Assembly (NCBI GenBank): GCA_944393255.1
Contig: CALXZP010000026.1
Location: 1-36,451 of the forward strand
Direction: 5' to 3'
Origin: an uncultured Clostridia bacterium
GTDB lineage: Bacteria > Bacillota > Clostridia > UBA1381
Length of the DNA: 36,451 bases
This document shows, one piece after another, positions 25,119-34,073 of this stretch. The notes beneath the pieces were generated by a model that searched no databases, was not told the DNA's origin, and saw only the letters and a program-made list of their open reading frames with translations. The position numbers and the translations under genes are program-made. Each line of letters opens with the position of its first letter. Within the stretch, counting starts at the first letter, position 1.

Positions 25119-27752
25119 TTATCTGAATATTACAACGAGCTTCGGCGACCACCAGAACGAGTTTATAAGTATTCTGTCACCCGGCTGGAGATCCGAAGAT
25201 GAAGAATTATATACATCGCCCGTGTTGCTGTCGTAACGATAGGTAGTTCCGTTTACAAGCATAGTTTGATATATGGAATTACCCTGATTGTTTACATAAT
25301 TTACAATCGCGGTTCTTCCGTTAGACGACACAGATACAACGTCCGCTACCATATTTCCGCTCTTTGCTATACTCTCGCCGTCCACTCTCAAACCTCCTAC
25401 GTCGTCAACTCTCACCAGCACCATAAGCTGATCAAGCTGATCATTTGATGTTGTATATTGTATAACATCGCCTTGTTTGAGATCCGATATGGTCACGTTG
25501 GAGTAATCTACAGCATTTGTCCATGTACTTGCCGCAGGCTGCGTATATGTCACCTCATCTCCTGCAAATATACTCTGACCGCCTACAAACTGCAGTATTC
25601 TTCCCGGATCTCCGTCTTCATTTACCGCTTCAAGAACCGTATCTATGATAACGGGCGTATTATATTCAGTCTCACTTGCTGTATTTGATACAACAGCGCC
25701 TATTGCCCCGCCATTACCGGCATCGTATACATATACGGGTTTAGGAAGCGACACATCTGTCGTAGACAGTTTTGTTGCGACCTTATAGGCTTTTTCTCTT
25801 GTTTTATCCGTTGGAATGCTGAAATGTACCGTCTGACCGTCAATAAAACTCAGCGGCCAGTTTTCTGCATTACCTTTATAAAACCTCATGCTGCCTGTCG
25901 GATGGGCGCTCAGCACAAATTCATTTTCAGCAGCTATATAATAATCCTCCGCCGTCCTGTTTTCAGCTATCTGCAAGCTTCCGAGAGAACCGTCTTCCCT
26001 TTCCTTATATATGACCAGCTGGTTTACTGTATTATCACCGCTCGCCGCTTCGAGCATGGGTACTATCTTGTTTCTGTCCGTTTTCTCGCCGTTTATCTGT
26101 ACGCTGCTCGTGATATTGAGATCCTTAAATTCTCCGTCCTTTGTAAACAGTCTTATCGCGCCTGTCTGTTCCATTTCATCGTACCAGCACTTTACAACAT
26201 AAGCGTAATCCTTTGTTGAAACAGAGAGCGTATATGCCGCAAGCTTTCCGAAATAATCTATATAAAACGTACCTTCGGCATTCAGTTCAGGAGCGTAGGT
26301 GCTCTCCTCGCCTTCTGCTATACGCTTTGAAAATTCATACGTATAGTCGTACCGGCTTCCGTCGGCAAGCTCGACAGAGCCTTTGCTTCCGGTCGAAATG
26401 CTTACCGCCGTGCCCGTTACCTGATTATTTGAGATGTATATATCGGCAAGCACGTCGCCCGAGGTGTTTCTGCTGAACGCCGCCGAAAGCACCGAGCCCG
26501 ACGTTATGCTTGAGAAATCCGTCTCCGCTCCGTCGATATAATACGTCGTTATATAATCATCGTCAAGATCGAGGGAGCCTTTGCCGTATTTAAGGTTTAC
26601 GACGCAGTCCGATGCTACAGCCTTATCAACAACATAGGTCTCATACGACCTGATTATTACAACATCGTATGTATTATCGCCGTCGTTGCTTATAAGGATA
26701 AGAGAGCCGCTGCCGACCTTAAGATCCTCGTCCGATACTACGTCCAGCCGCTTGCCGTTGAACATAAACAATGCACTGTCGGATATATTGGCTGTCTTTG
26801 TTCTGGAGTCGGTGTAATATTCTACCCTTGACTTTGTGGTATTATCGGATATATCAACATCAGCTATCTCTATAACGCTGTTGTTTCTATCAGCTATAAC
26901 ATGGAGGGCGGTGTTTCCGTTGACGCTGTCCGCCTTATAGTATACCTCCATCTTCATTCCCAGATACTGAGAAAAGTCTATGCCTCCGGTCTGAAGCTTT
27001 TCGCCGCCGACAATACAGCTGCCCTCGCCGCAGCTCTCGCCGGAGCCGGAGAGCATCGTGTCGCCATAGCCCTCCACTACCCCGGTATATCTGTATATGC
27101 CGAGCATATAGCTCATAAATTCCTCATCGTTATCGCTGCTGTATATCGGGTTTTCACCACGGAAACCGACAGTCTTGACATAGTTCTTTGTCTCAAGCAC
27201 GTTCCGCGCCACTTCGGCGATATCCGCCCAGGTTATGCTTTCCGCGATCTTGCCGCTTACTCCCCTGAGCATATCGCTCGCCACCGCCTGAGCGTAGTAG
27301 CCGTCGGGATAGCCGCCGGCATGCTCGGCATAAGCCGAATAACCGGTTATCACTATCATCACCTTGAGCACTTCGCTCACGGTTATCGGATTTTCCGGCT
27401 TGAACTCCGCATTCTCATAGCCTACCATTACGCCTTTATCATACAGATACTCTATATAAGCCGCCGCCGGATCCTCGGGAAGAACATCCGCATATATCCT
27501 TCTGGGCGACTGCGTGAGTTCGTCCGCTCCGCCGAGCATATTTACAACTATCTCCGCGAAATCGGCTCTCGTTATTTGTTCAAGCGCTTCCGACTCCTGA
27601 ATGTCGGGCAGTATGCCGAGATCGTTCAGAAGCGATACAGTCTCGCGCTGTTTCTCGGTAAGAGCGCTTGTGCTCTCCTCATCCGCTATGACCGCTCCCG
27701 CGAACATCACGCAGCACACCAGCGCCATAAAAGCGCTTATTATTCTTTTCAT
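25119..27752 (-). CDS. Large secreted SLH-domain protein of unknown function (877 residues)
   Basis: A signal peptide (about 1-23) is followed by two to three SLH-like repeats (about 30-190), recognisable by LNDLGILPD, ITRADFAEIVVNML, IEYLYDKGVMVGYENAEFKP and TWADIAEVARNVLE. The remaining 680 residues are beta-rich, Asp/Ser/Thr-rich and have no catalytic motif I recognise; the end reads PGDRILINSFWWSPKLVVIF. This type of long SLH protein is common in SLH-rich Clostridia and may form part of the surface lattice or a scaffold for the neighbouring enzymes. AAGGAGATGACTGT precedes the ATG. It lies 20 bases after the next SLH gene and 56 before the binding-protein gene, so an operon is likely. Confidence 0.72.
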   Translation of the reverse strand: MKRIISAFMALVCCVMFAGAVIADEESTSALTEKQRETVSLLNDLGILPDIQESEALEQITRADFAEIVVNMLGGADELTQSPRRIYADVLPEDPAAAYIEYLYDKGVMVGYENAEFKPENPITVSEVLKVMIVITGYSAYAEHAGGYPDGYYAQAVASDMLRGVSGKIAESITWADIAEVARNVLETKNYVKTVGFRGENPIYSSDNDEEFMSYMLGIYRYTGVVEGYGDTMLSGSGESCGEGSCIVGGEKLQTGGIDFSQYLGMKMEVYYKADSVNGNTALHVIADRNNSVIEIADVDISDNTTKSRVEYYTDSRTKTANISDSALFMFNGKRLDVVSDEDLKVGSGSLILISNDGDNTYDVVIIRSYETYVVDKAVASDCVVNLKYGKGSLDLDDDYITTYYIDGAETDFSSITSGSVLSAAFSRNTSGDVLADIYISNNQVTGTAVSISTGSKGSVELADGSRYDYTYEFSKRIAEGEESTYAPELNAEGTFYIDYFGKLAAYTLSVSTKDYAYVVKCWYDEMEQTGAIRLFTKDGEFKDLNITSSVQINGEKTDRNKIVPMLEAASGDNTVNQLVIYKEREDGSLGSLQIAENRTAEDYYIAAENEFVLSAHPTGSMRFYKGNAENWPLSFIDGQTVHFSIPTDKTREKAYKVATKLSTTDVSLPKPVYVYDAGNGGAIGAVVSNTASETEYNTPVIIDTVLEAVNEDGDPGRILQFVGGQSIFAGDEVTYTQPAASTWTNAVDYSNVTISDLKQGDVIQYTTSNDQLDQLMVLVRVDDVGGLRVDGESIAKSGNMVADVVSVSSNGRTAIVNYVNNQGNSIYQTMLVNGTTYRYDSNTGDVYNSSSSDLQPGDRILINSFWWSPKLVVIFR

Positions 27753-27772
27753 ACAGTCATCTCCTTCCGCTC

Positions 27773-30700
27773 TTACTGCTCTGCGGAGGTTTCGGCTTCG
27801 CCGCTGTCCTCCGTTTCTTCTTCCTTATCCGCCCCGGCAGCCGGAGTCTCAGGCGTTTCCTTTGTTTCTCCGGTACCGTTGAGCTCGTCGTAAACACGCT
27901 TGAGCATTACGGCCGCCTCGGCGCGCGTAGCCTGCCGCTTCGGAACGAACAGTTCCTCGGTAACTCCGTTTACAAAGCCCATATCCGCAGCCTCAGCTAT
28001 ATAGTCGTAAGCCCAGCTGCTTATTTGGTCTATATCGTTGAAATACAGTGATTTTCCTCTTTCCAGCTGCTTGTTAGCCTTGAGGTTGTATGCCGAGACC
28101 ACTGTTTTCGCTATCTCTTCTCTTGTTATCAGCCTGTATGGATTGAACAGTCCGTCGTAGCCGTTCATCAGGTCGTTGCTGCGGCAGGTCTGCACCCAGC
28201 CGGAGAACCAGTCGTCCTCGACCACGTCAAAGAAGCTGTTTTCATACGGCGTCTCCGAAAGTCCTATGGTACGCGCCGTAAGAGCCGCAAATTCAGCTCT
28301 CGTAATATTATCGTCCGGCCGGAAATTTCCGTTTTCATCACCGGTGATTATATCCAGCCCGCCGAGGAACTCCACTTCCTCTCTTGCCCAGTGCGACTTC
28401 ATATCCTTGAAGTTGAGCAGGAATGTGTCGAGCGCGTCCTCAGTCTTCTCCGTGCTGCTGTTGCCCGGGAGCGTCACTTCATTTACAGGCTGTGTGTTCG
28501 GTACTTTTGAAGGCGCCGTGCCTGCGGAGGATGTTCCGCCGCCTCCGCCTCCGCCGCCGGAGCTTCCGCCCGTGCTTCCGCTGCCGGTGCCGGCGCCGCC
28601 TCCGGACACTGTCAGACTGTTCAGTTTTTTCAGCAATTCATTTTTTATAGGCAGGTCGTAGAAGCTGTTGACAAGCGCTTTTGCCGCGTCTATGTCCGCC
28701 TGATTTTTTGAATATGAAGCCTTGTTCACCGCAGCCATTACCTCGTTCAGCTCCAGAGTTATTTCATATACTGTCAGATTGTCTATGGTGATAGCTCCTG
28801 AACATTCAATGTACACCTTATCTTCAAAGCTGTCGTTTTGATTTCTGTAATCGTATGTAGCAGTGAACGGCTGCCATTCACCATTTGCGGTAAACTCGAG
28901 CAAGGTTCCTGCTTTATCGGAAACGACCTTTACAGCCGCGCCCTCGCTTGCCTTTATATCGCCCTCAAACGCATAGCTGCTGTTATTCGTCATCGGCAGT
29001 ACAACGTAAACGCCGCCGCCCGAAACCTTCAGGACCGTATTTCCGTCTTCCTCGCTTACTTCTATCTCAGCCCCTTCTTTCGGCTCCCAGCCTTCGTCCG
29101 TTCCCTTTTCCAATCCGCCGTTATTTACTATATTATCATCTTTTAATACGACAAATTCAAACTTTCTTTCAAGGGTAGCCGTACCATTAGTAACAGTCTC
29201 AGTAAACGTTACAGTCTTATCTTCACGGCTCGGTCTGTTTACAACGCCGTCGGTCTGTATTATGGTCTCATCGCTGCTGCGCCATTTTATTGTGCTTCCA
29301 AACGGTCTGACATTCAGTAATTTCAGATCGTCCGTAAGAGGAGCAGATGTATCCAGAGTGAATTCAGCCTGATCCTCCAGCGCTTTTCTCAGATCCGTAT
29401 ATTGAAGCGTTACCGTTAGCTCCGTTTTAATATCATCCTTTATATCAGAAACTGCCGTCAGCTTTATCGTACCCAGCACAGCTTTGCTGCCTACGGTGAG
29501 CACGCCGGTTTCCGGATCAATAGAAACAGCGTCTGTTCCATCTATCTCTACCGGCTCCATAGACCATATCGCTTTTGCAGACGGCATTTCCTTGTCTATC
29601 TGGTCATAGAACTTTACAGTGTATTCAAAACTCTCTGTTCCGCTGTTCGGTATATATATAGCTTCCTCGCCTTGATCAAGCTCGATCCTTTTCGGCTCTC
29701 TGAGCGATGCAAAAACAGTTTTTCTTGCCGCTTCAACATCATCAGGACTGTTTACAGCGTACGCCTCAAGCACTATCTCACCGTTCTGCATTTGGTCCGA
29801 TATGGTAAACGTGTGAGTTTCTGAATCATATTCAGTGCCTTCCGGAACTTCCGCGGGCTCAAGAGAAACTTCCCTTGCCATATCATTTCCGTCCGTACCG
29901 ACCACAGCGGTCGAATATTCGTAGATCTCAGGCGCTTCACCCTCCCAAGGGATCGCCATCTCATCGTTTCCGCGTATCTCTATATGGTCGGCGTCTACTA
30001 TTGTTACTGTAATTTCTTTTTCTCTGCCGTTTTCAGTAGCAACATTATACACCAGCTCATGTCCTCCCGAAACAGTGCTGTCCACTGTAAGGACTCCCGA
30101 AACGGAACCTGTGGGTTCGTAGCTCACACCTGCCGGGAGAGCCGTTGCACATTCAAAAGTGACGATCGGATCGTATGATACTTCGCCTTTAGAATCGTAA
30201 TTTACAGGCTCCAGCGGGATATCTATTGAACCGCTTTCCGGAACCTCTATCCTCGTATTTTCAATATAAATTCCGGCATTGGATATATCGTAATATCTCC
30301 AGCCCTCGTCTGTTTGTTCAAGCCTAAGCAGCGTCTTGTCCGCCGCTACTAAAAAGCTATCGTTATCAACAGCGGTTATTGAACGTATCTTATCTGTATT
30401 CTCATCGCCTATTCCCGGCTGCGCGATCTCCCACTGCGTGTTTACCGTGAGCGAATTTTTATCGTTGGGAGCTACATACAGTTTACCTGTATCAGTTCCC
30501 ATAACGATGAATTTATCATTTACGCCCGCTCCGGTGAATTTATCCGTATTCGTGCTGCCATCCGAAAGAACCATTGCGCTGAAATTGTTATATGATATGC
30601 TGCTGCTGTTGAGCACTCTGAGAACGTTCGTATCGTTTACAGTTATCCATCCGTTCAGCGAATCTACCCATATCATATCTGTCGGATGCGCAGACAAATT

Positions 30701-31336
30701 CGGAGTTGCCGACATAATGTTTCCGCCCTGGATCATCCACGTCTTATACTGATCCGTTACGGCATATGTGTACGGCTCCGTAGGCGTTACCGCTATAGCC
30801 TTGCCGTATGTATTGTTTCCGGCTGTCGTATCTATGGCAAAGCTTTCACTTAATTCATCCAGGTTTTTAAATACCTTTACTGTTGCTCTCGCAGATATGG
30901 CAAGCACGTCTCCGTTAGTAGTTATAGTGGAATTGGATCCGGTAGCGCCTTCGGTCGTTACAGCCGTCCAAGTATATCCGTCAGGAGAAGTATAAAGGGT
31001 ATTGTTCATCTGCAGCGCAAACACCTGCTGGGATTCCCACCATACCACAGTCTGTCTCGTTTCGGGATTGGCGTCATGCGTGCCCTTGTCAAAGCTTTTA
31101 GCCATAGTCCACAATTCCATGTCGTTCGATACATATACCTGACCCGGAGTATTTGACTTTACCGAAATATCCTTTGCCACAGCCACATATATCCCCAGTT
31201 CGGGACTATAACATGTGTCCAGAAATGTATATTTGTCATTATTCAGTATCTCCGCCTCGGCATGCGGCGGCTCTATGGCCGCCGTGCCGAGGAGCATAGC
31301 TCCCGTTAGTATAAGCGATAATATTTTCTTTTTCAT
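27773..31336 (-). CDS. Multidomain SLH surface protein: propeller-like, Ig-like and carbohydrate-binding modules
   Basis: The 1187-residue product has a signal peptide (about 1-28) and an N-terminal region (about 30-360) with repeated units such as YVSNDMELWT and LYTSPDGYTWTAV, resembling BNR-type beta-propeller blades. Several Ig-like stretches follow, including an atrophied bacterial Ig type (TDDLKLLNVRPFGSTIKWRS). A module starting NNGGLEKGTDEGWEP resembles CBM4/9 sugar-binding folds. A Gly/Ser linker (about 890-960) leads to three SLH repeats (about 968-1150) and a Glu-rich tail. It probably binds glycan at the surface rather than cutting it. I chose the ATG at 31334-31336, after GAAAGGGTGAG; the earlier in-frame start at 31372 lies inside the preceding gene's end. 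Confidence 0.72.
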   Translation of the reverse strand: MKKKILSLILTGAMLLGTAAIEPPHAEAEILNNDKYTFLDTCYSPELGIYVAVAKDISVKSNTPGQVYVSNDMELWTMAKSFDKGTHDANPETRQTVVWWESQQVFALQMNNTLYTSPDGYTWTAVTTEGATGSNSTITTNGDVLAISARATVKVFKNLDELSESFAIDTTAGNNTYGKAIAVTPTEPYTYAVTDQYKTWMIQGGNIMSATPNLSAHPTDMIWVDSLNGWITVNDTNVLRVLNSSSISYNNFSAMVLSDGSTNTDKFTGAGVNDKFIVMGTDTGKLYVAPNDKNSLTVNTQWEIAQPGIGDENTDKIRSITAVDNDSFLVAADKTLLRLEQTDEGWRYYDISNAGIYIENTRIEVPESGSIDIPLEPVNYDSKGEVSYDPIVTFECATALPAGVSYEPTGSVSGVLTVDSTVSGGHELVYNVATENGREKEITVTIVDADHIEIRGNDEMAIPWEGEAPEIYEYSTAVVGTDGNDMAREVSLEPAEVPEGTEYDSETHTFTISDQMQNGEIVLEAYAVNSPDDVEAARKTVFASLREPKRIELDQGEEAIYIPNSGTESFEYTVKFYDQIDKEMPSAKAIWSMEPVEIDGTDAVSIDPETGVLTVGSKAVLGTIKLTAVSDIKDDIKTELTVTLQYTDLRKALEDQAEFTLDTSAPLTDDLKLLNVRPFGSTIKWRSSDETIIQTDGVVNRPSREDKTVTFTETVTNGTATLERKFEFVVLKDDNIVNNGGLEKGTDEGWEPKEGAEIEVSEEDGNTVLKVSGGGVYVVLPMTNNSSYAFEGDIKASEGAAVKVVSDKAGTLLEFTANGEWQPFTATYDYRNQNDSFEDKVYIECSGAITIDNLTVYEITLELNEVMAAVNKASYSKNQADIDAAKALVNSFYDLPIKNELLKKLNSLTVSGGGAGTGSGSTGGSSGGGGGGGGTSSAGTAPSKVPNTQPVNEVTLPGNSSTEKTEDALDTFLLNFKDMKSHWAREEVEFLGGLDIITGDENGNFRPDDNITRAEFAALTARTIGLSETPYENSFFDVVEDDWFSGWVQTCRSNDLMNGYDGLFNPYRLITREEIAKTVVSAYNLKANKQLERGKSLYFNDIDQISSWAYDYIAEAADMGFVNGVTEELFVPKRQATRAEAAVMLKRVYDELNGTGETKETPETPAAGADKEEETEDSGEAETSAEQ

Positions 31337-31349
31337 ATACTCACCCTTT

Positions 31350-34028
31350 CTATTGTACTCCCACGGCCGCACCGTCTTCTATACCGATATTGTTGAAGTC
31401 TATCTTCGGGAAGTCCGGTATCTTCGTATAGACCTCGCTGTCGTCCTTGAGCGTGAAGTCTCCGCCGGCATAGTTTACGAAGCCCGGATCTGACCTTGTG
31501 ACCAGATTATCCGATGCATCCACCAGCTGCGAAGCCGCATTGAAGCCCTCGTCCGACGGCGTTTGGTTCAGCGTGCTGAGCGGGAACTTTATGTTCACCA
31601 CCACGTTGCCCTTAAAGGTATTGCCGTTTTCATAAGCCGCATAATGATGGCTGAAGAAGTCTGAGACCTCAGGATTCTGCTCCGAGTACTTCGGACTGTA
31701 TTTGAGCCATTGGTCGTATATAGGCTTCACGCTTTCGGACTGAACGTCCCATTTAGCGTCCGGATTGAAGGTATGCTCGCCCTCGTACGTGCCGGACGTA
31801 TCTATGAATATGTTGTTTCTTACAACATTGTCTATACCCTGCGCGCATATGCCGCGTATCCCGTTCGCATTCTCATAGCCGATATTACTGAATACGTTCT
31901 CCGTTACCTGAAGTCCGTTTCCGTGGTTATCGGTACGTATGCCGGCAACGTTCATCTGCCGCTCCGTAAAGTTCTGCTGTCCGAGGTCGTGTATATAGTT
32001 TCTCCTTATAACAACGTTTCTCTCCCACGGGTACTGGTATACGTTCATATATACAGCGTCCATGTCGTGGAACTCCTTGACCGCATCGTATATATCGTTA
32101 TACTCTACCGTGTGGTTCGGGCCGTAGATTATCACCGCCGCGTGAGGCATATCGTGTATTTCGTTATGGCTGACGGTTGTGCCTACCGACTGGTAGCCCA
32201 GCAGTATTCCCGCCTGATACGAACGCTCTATCTGCGCCGCTTTGTATATATGGTTGTTCTTTATTGTATTTCCGTTTGAGACTCTGTTAGCGTAATCTCC
32301 GCCGGACATGCTTATGCCGGTCGAACCTATATCATGGATAAGGCAGCCGCTTACGGAGCTGTTCGTTCCGCTGATATAAACGCCGTTGGTACCCGTTCCG
32401 TATATCTCGCAGTTCTCCACTTTGAAATTATCAACGCCCGTAACTCGTATCGCTCCGGCTCTGCTCTCGCCGAATTTCAGGTTCTTAAACGCCACGTTCT
32501 TTACGCCGTCTCCGGCAACGAGGTTTTCGCCGGTCATCGAAAGCATTATATCCGAATTTTCGCCGAAGCCGCTTTCCGGATAGAGGTACAGCATACCGGT
32601 CGTTCTGTCTATGTAATATTCGCCCGGCTCGTCTATCTCCTCAAAAATGTTTTCGTAGCGTATGAAATGCTTTGAATAGTATTCCGTTACGGAACCCTCT
32701 CTCAGCGTTATCTGTCCCGGTTCTATATTTCCTATCGGGAAATATCCGTAGAAATAGTTCGGCCCGAGCACGCCTGCGGTGTATATATCGGTTATATTGG
32801 TCTTCCACTGCGTCGGCCGCGTATAATCTATATTGAATACGGCTCCCTCCAATACGCCGGTCTGCGTTCTGGCTCCGCTTCTGACTATACCCGTTGTTCC
32901 GACCCAATCCGAGTTAGGCCATCTTGCAAGCTGCTGCCGGCTTCCGTCTATATAAAGCTCCGCCTGCGGAAGCTCGCCCGAGGCTATTATGTAACCGCGT
33001 CTTGAGAGCTGTCCGAGGTCGGTCAGTCCCAGACCGGTGAGGTCTATCTGAAGAACGCTTGACGCCGCCGACTTATCGATAAGCTTTGCCGCCATATCCT
33101 CCGATATCGGCTCGAACGCGCTGTAAGGCAGCTTTTTGCCTCCGGTTATCCTTGCCGTCTCGCCCGGATACGACATATAAGTCACCGGGGCGTTCTCCGT
33201 TCCCGAATCCTGCGCCGTGAGCTCAAATGAACCGTCAAGCTCATGGTCGCCTCCGCGCAGATATACCGTTATTCCGTTCTCAGGATATCCTCCCGAGGAA
33301 ATTATACCGCGTATCGTATCCCGCGCTTTTTCCAATGTCTTAAACGGCATATCCTCTGTGCCGCTGTTTGTATCGTCGCCGTTAGGCGAAACATAGAACA
33401 GATTTCCTATATTCACATCTGTTCCGGGCTCTGTGCCCGGTATATCAAAGCCGCCCGCGTCCATCATACGGCTTATGATAACGCACGCTTCCGCGCGCGT
33501 CGTACTGCTTTCACTGCGGAAGCTGTTGTCCTGATAGCCGTAAAGCAACCGGTTTGCATAAGCGGCGAGCACGTATTCCTTTTCATCATTGTATATATCG
33601 TAATAATCGGATATTTTCGATATCAGCGTTTCTCTCTGCTCGCCTGTCACCCGATCCGCTCCTATCGCTCTTACGCAGATCATGGCTATTTCGCTCCGCT
33701 TTATCGGGCGGCTGTAGCTTTCAAATTCATCAGCATAGATGAGCCTATGCTCCAGAGCCGCCTGTATATACGGCTCTGACCAGTCCCATTGCTGCGGTGC
33801 GACCTCTATTCCCATCGCAGCAATGGTCATCTTTAAAAATTCATCTACATTAACGCAGCTGTCAGGTCTGAAGCTGCCGTTATCTCCTTGCACAATACCT
33901 TCATCGGTGAGCCGGTCTATGAATTTTTCCGCCCAATGTCCGCCGACGTCCGTGTAGTCCGCAATAACGTCCGCCGCGGTCATCTGAAACGCCGCTGTTA
34001 AGGCAAGGGCCAATGCCGTCTTCTTCAC
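31350..34028 (-). CDS. SLH-anchored GH141-like parallel beta-helix protein, paralogue 2
   Basis: The 892-residue product has a signal peptide, three SLH repeats (about 25-190), a short linker, and then LFYVSPNGDDTNSGTEDMPF opening the GH141-like region. It shares AELYIDGSRQQLARWPNSDW, GEYYIDRTTGMLYLYP, the beta-helix turns, MPHAAVIIYG and DMDAVYMN...YPWERNVVIRRNYIH with the paralogues at 20333 and 34074, and is closest to the latter. It would be displayed on the cell surface and may act as a glycosidase, in line with GH141 alpha-L-fucosidase activity. I chose a GTG start at 34026-34028, spaced correctly after GGAGGG; the ATG at 34043 itself contains the ribosome binding site. The gene lies 45 bases after paralogue 3. 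Confidence 0.8.
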   Translation of the reverse strand: MKKTALALALTAAFQMTAADVIADYTDVGGHWAEKFIDRLTDEGIVQGDNGSFRPDSCVNVDEFLKMTIAAMGIEVAPQQWDWSEPYIQAALEHRLIYADEFESYSRPIKRSEIAMICVRAIGADRVTGEQRETLISKISDYYDIYNDEKEYVLAAYANRLLYGYQDNSFRSESSTTRAEACVIISRMMDAGGFDIPGTEPGTDVNIGNLFYVSPNGDDTNSGTEDMPFKTLEKARDTIRGIISSGGYPENGITVYLRGGDHELDGSFELTAQDSGTENAPVTYMSYPGETARITGGKKLPYSAFEPISEDMAAKLIDKSAASSVLQIDLTGLGLTDLGQLSRRGYIIASGELPQAELYIDGSRQQLARWPNSDWVGTTGIVRSGARTQTGVLEGAVFNIDYTRPTQWKTNITDIYTAGVLGPNYFYGYFPIGNIEPGQITLREGSVTEYYSKHFIRYENIFEEIDEPGEYYIDRTTGMLYLYPESGFGENSDIMLSMTGENLVAGDGVKNVAFKNLKFGESRAGAIRVTGVDNFKVENCEIYGTGTNGVYISGTNSSVSGCLIHDIGSTGISMSGGDYANRVSNGNTIKNNHIYKAAQIERSYQAGILLGYQSVGTTVSHNEIHDMPHAAVIIYGPNHTVEYNDIYDAVKEFHDMDAVYMNVYQYPWERNVVIRRNYIHDLGQQNFTERQMNVAGIRTDNHGNGLQVTENVFSNIGYENANGIRGICAQGIDNVVRNNIFIDTSGTYEGEHTFNPDAKWDVQSESVKPIYDQWLKYSPKYSEQNPEVSDFFSHHYAAYENGNTFKGNVVVNIKFPLSTLNQTPSDEGFNAASQLVDASDNLVTRSDPGFVNYAGGDFTLKDDSEVYTKIPDFPKIDFNNIGIEDGAAVGVQ

Positions 34029-34073
34029 CCTGCATCCCTCCATTAAGATAGATATATTTTAAAGTCCTGTCAT

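Noticed and set aside
28530..28620. Simple-sequence repeat
   Set aside because: It encodes the Gly/Ser linker of the SLH protein and needs no separate explanation.
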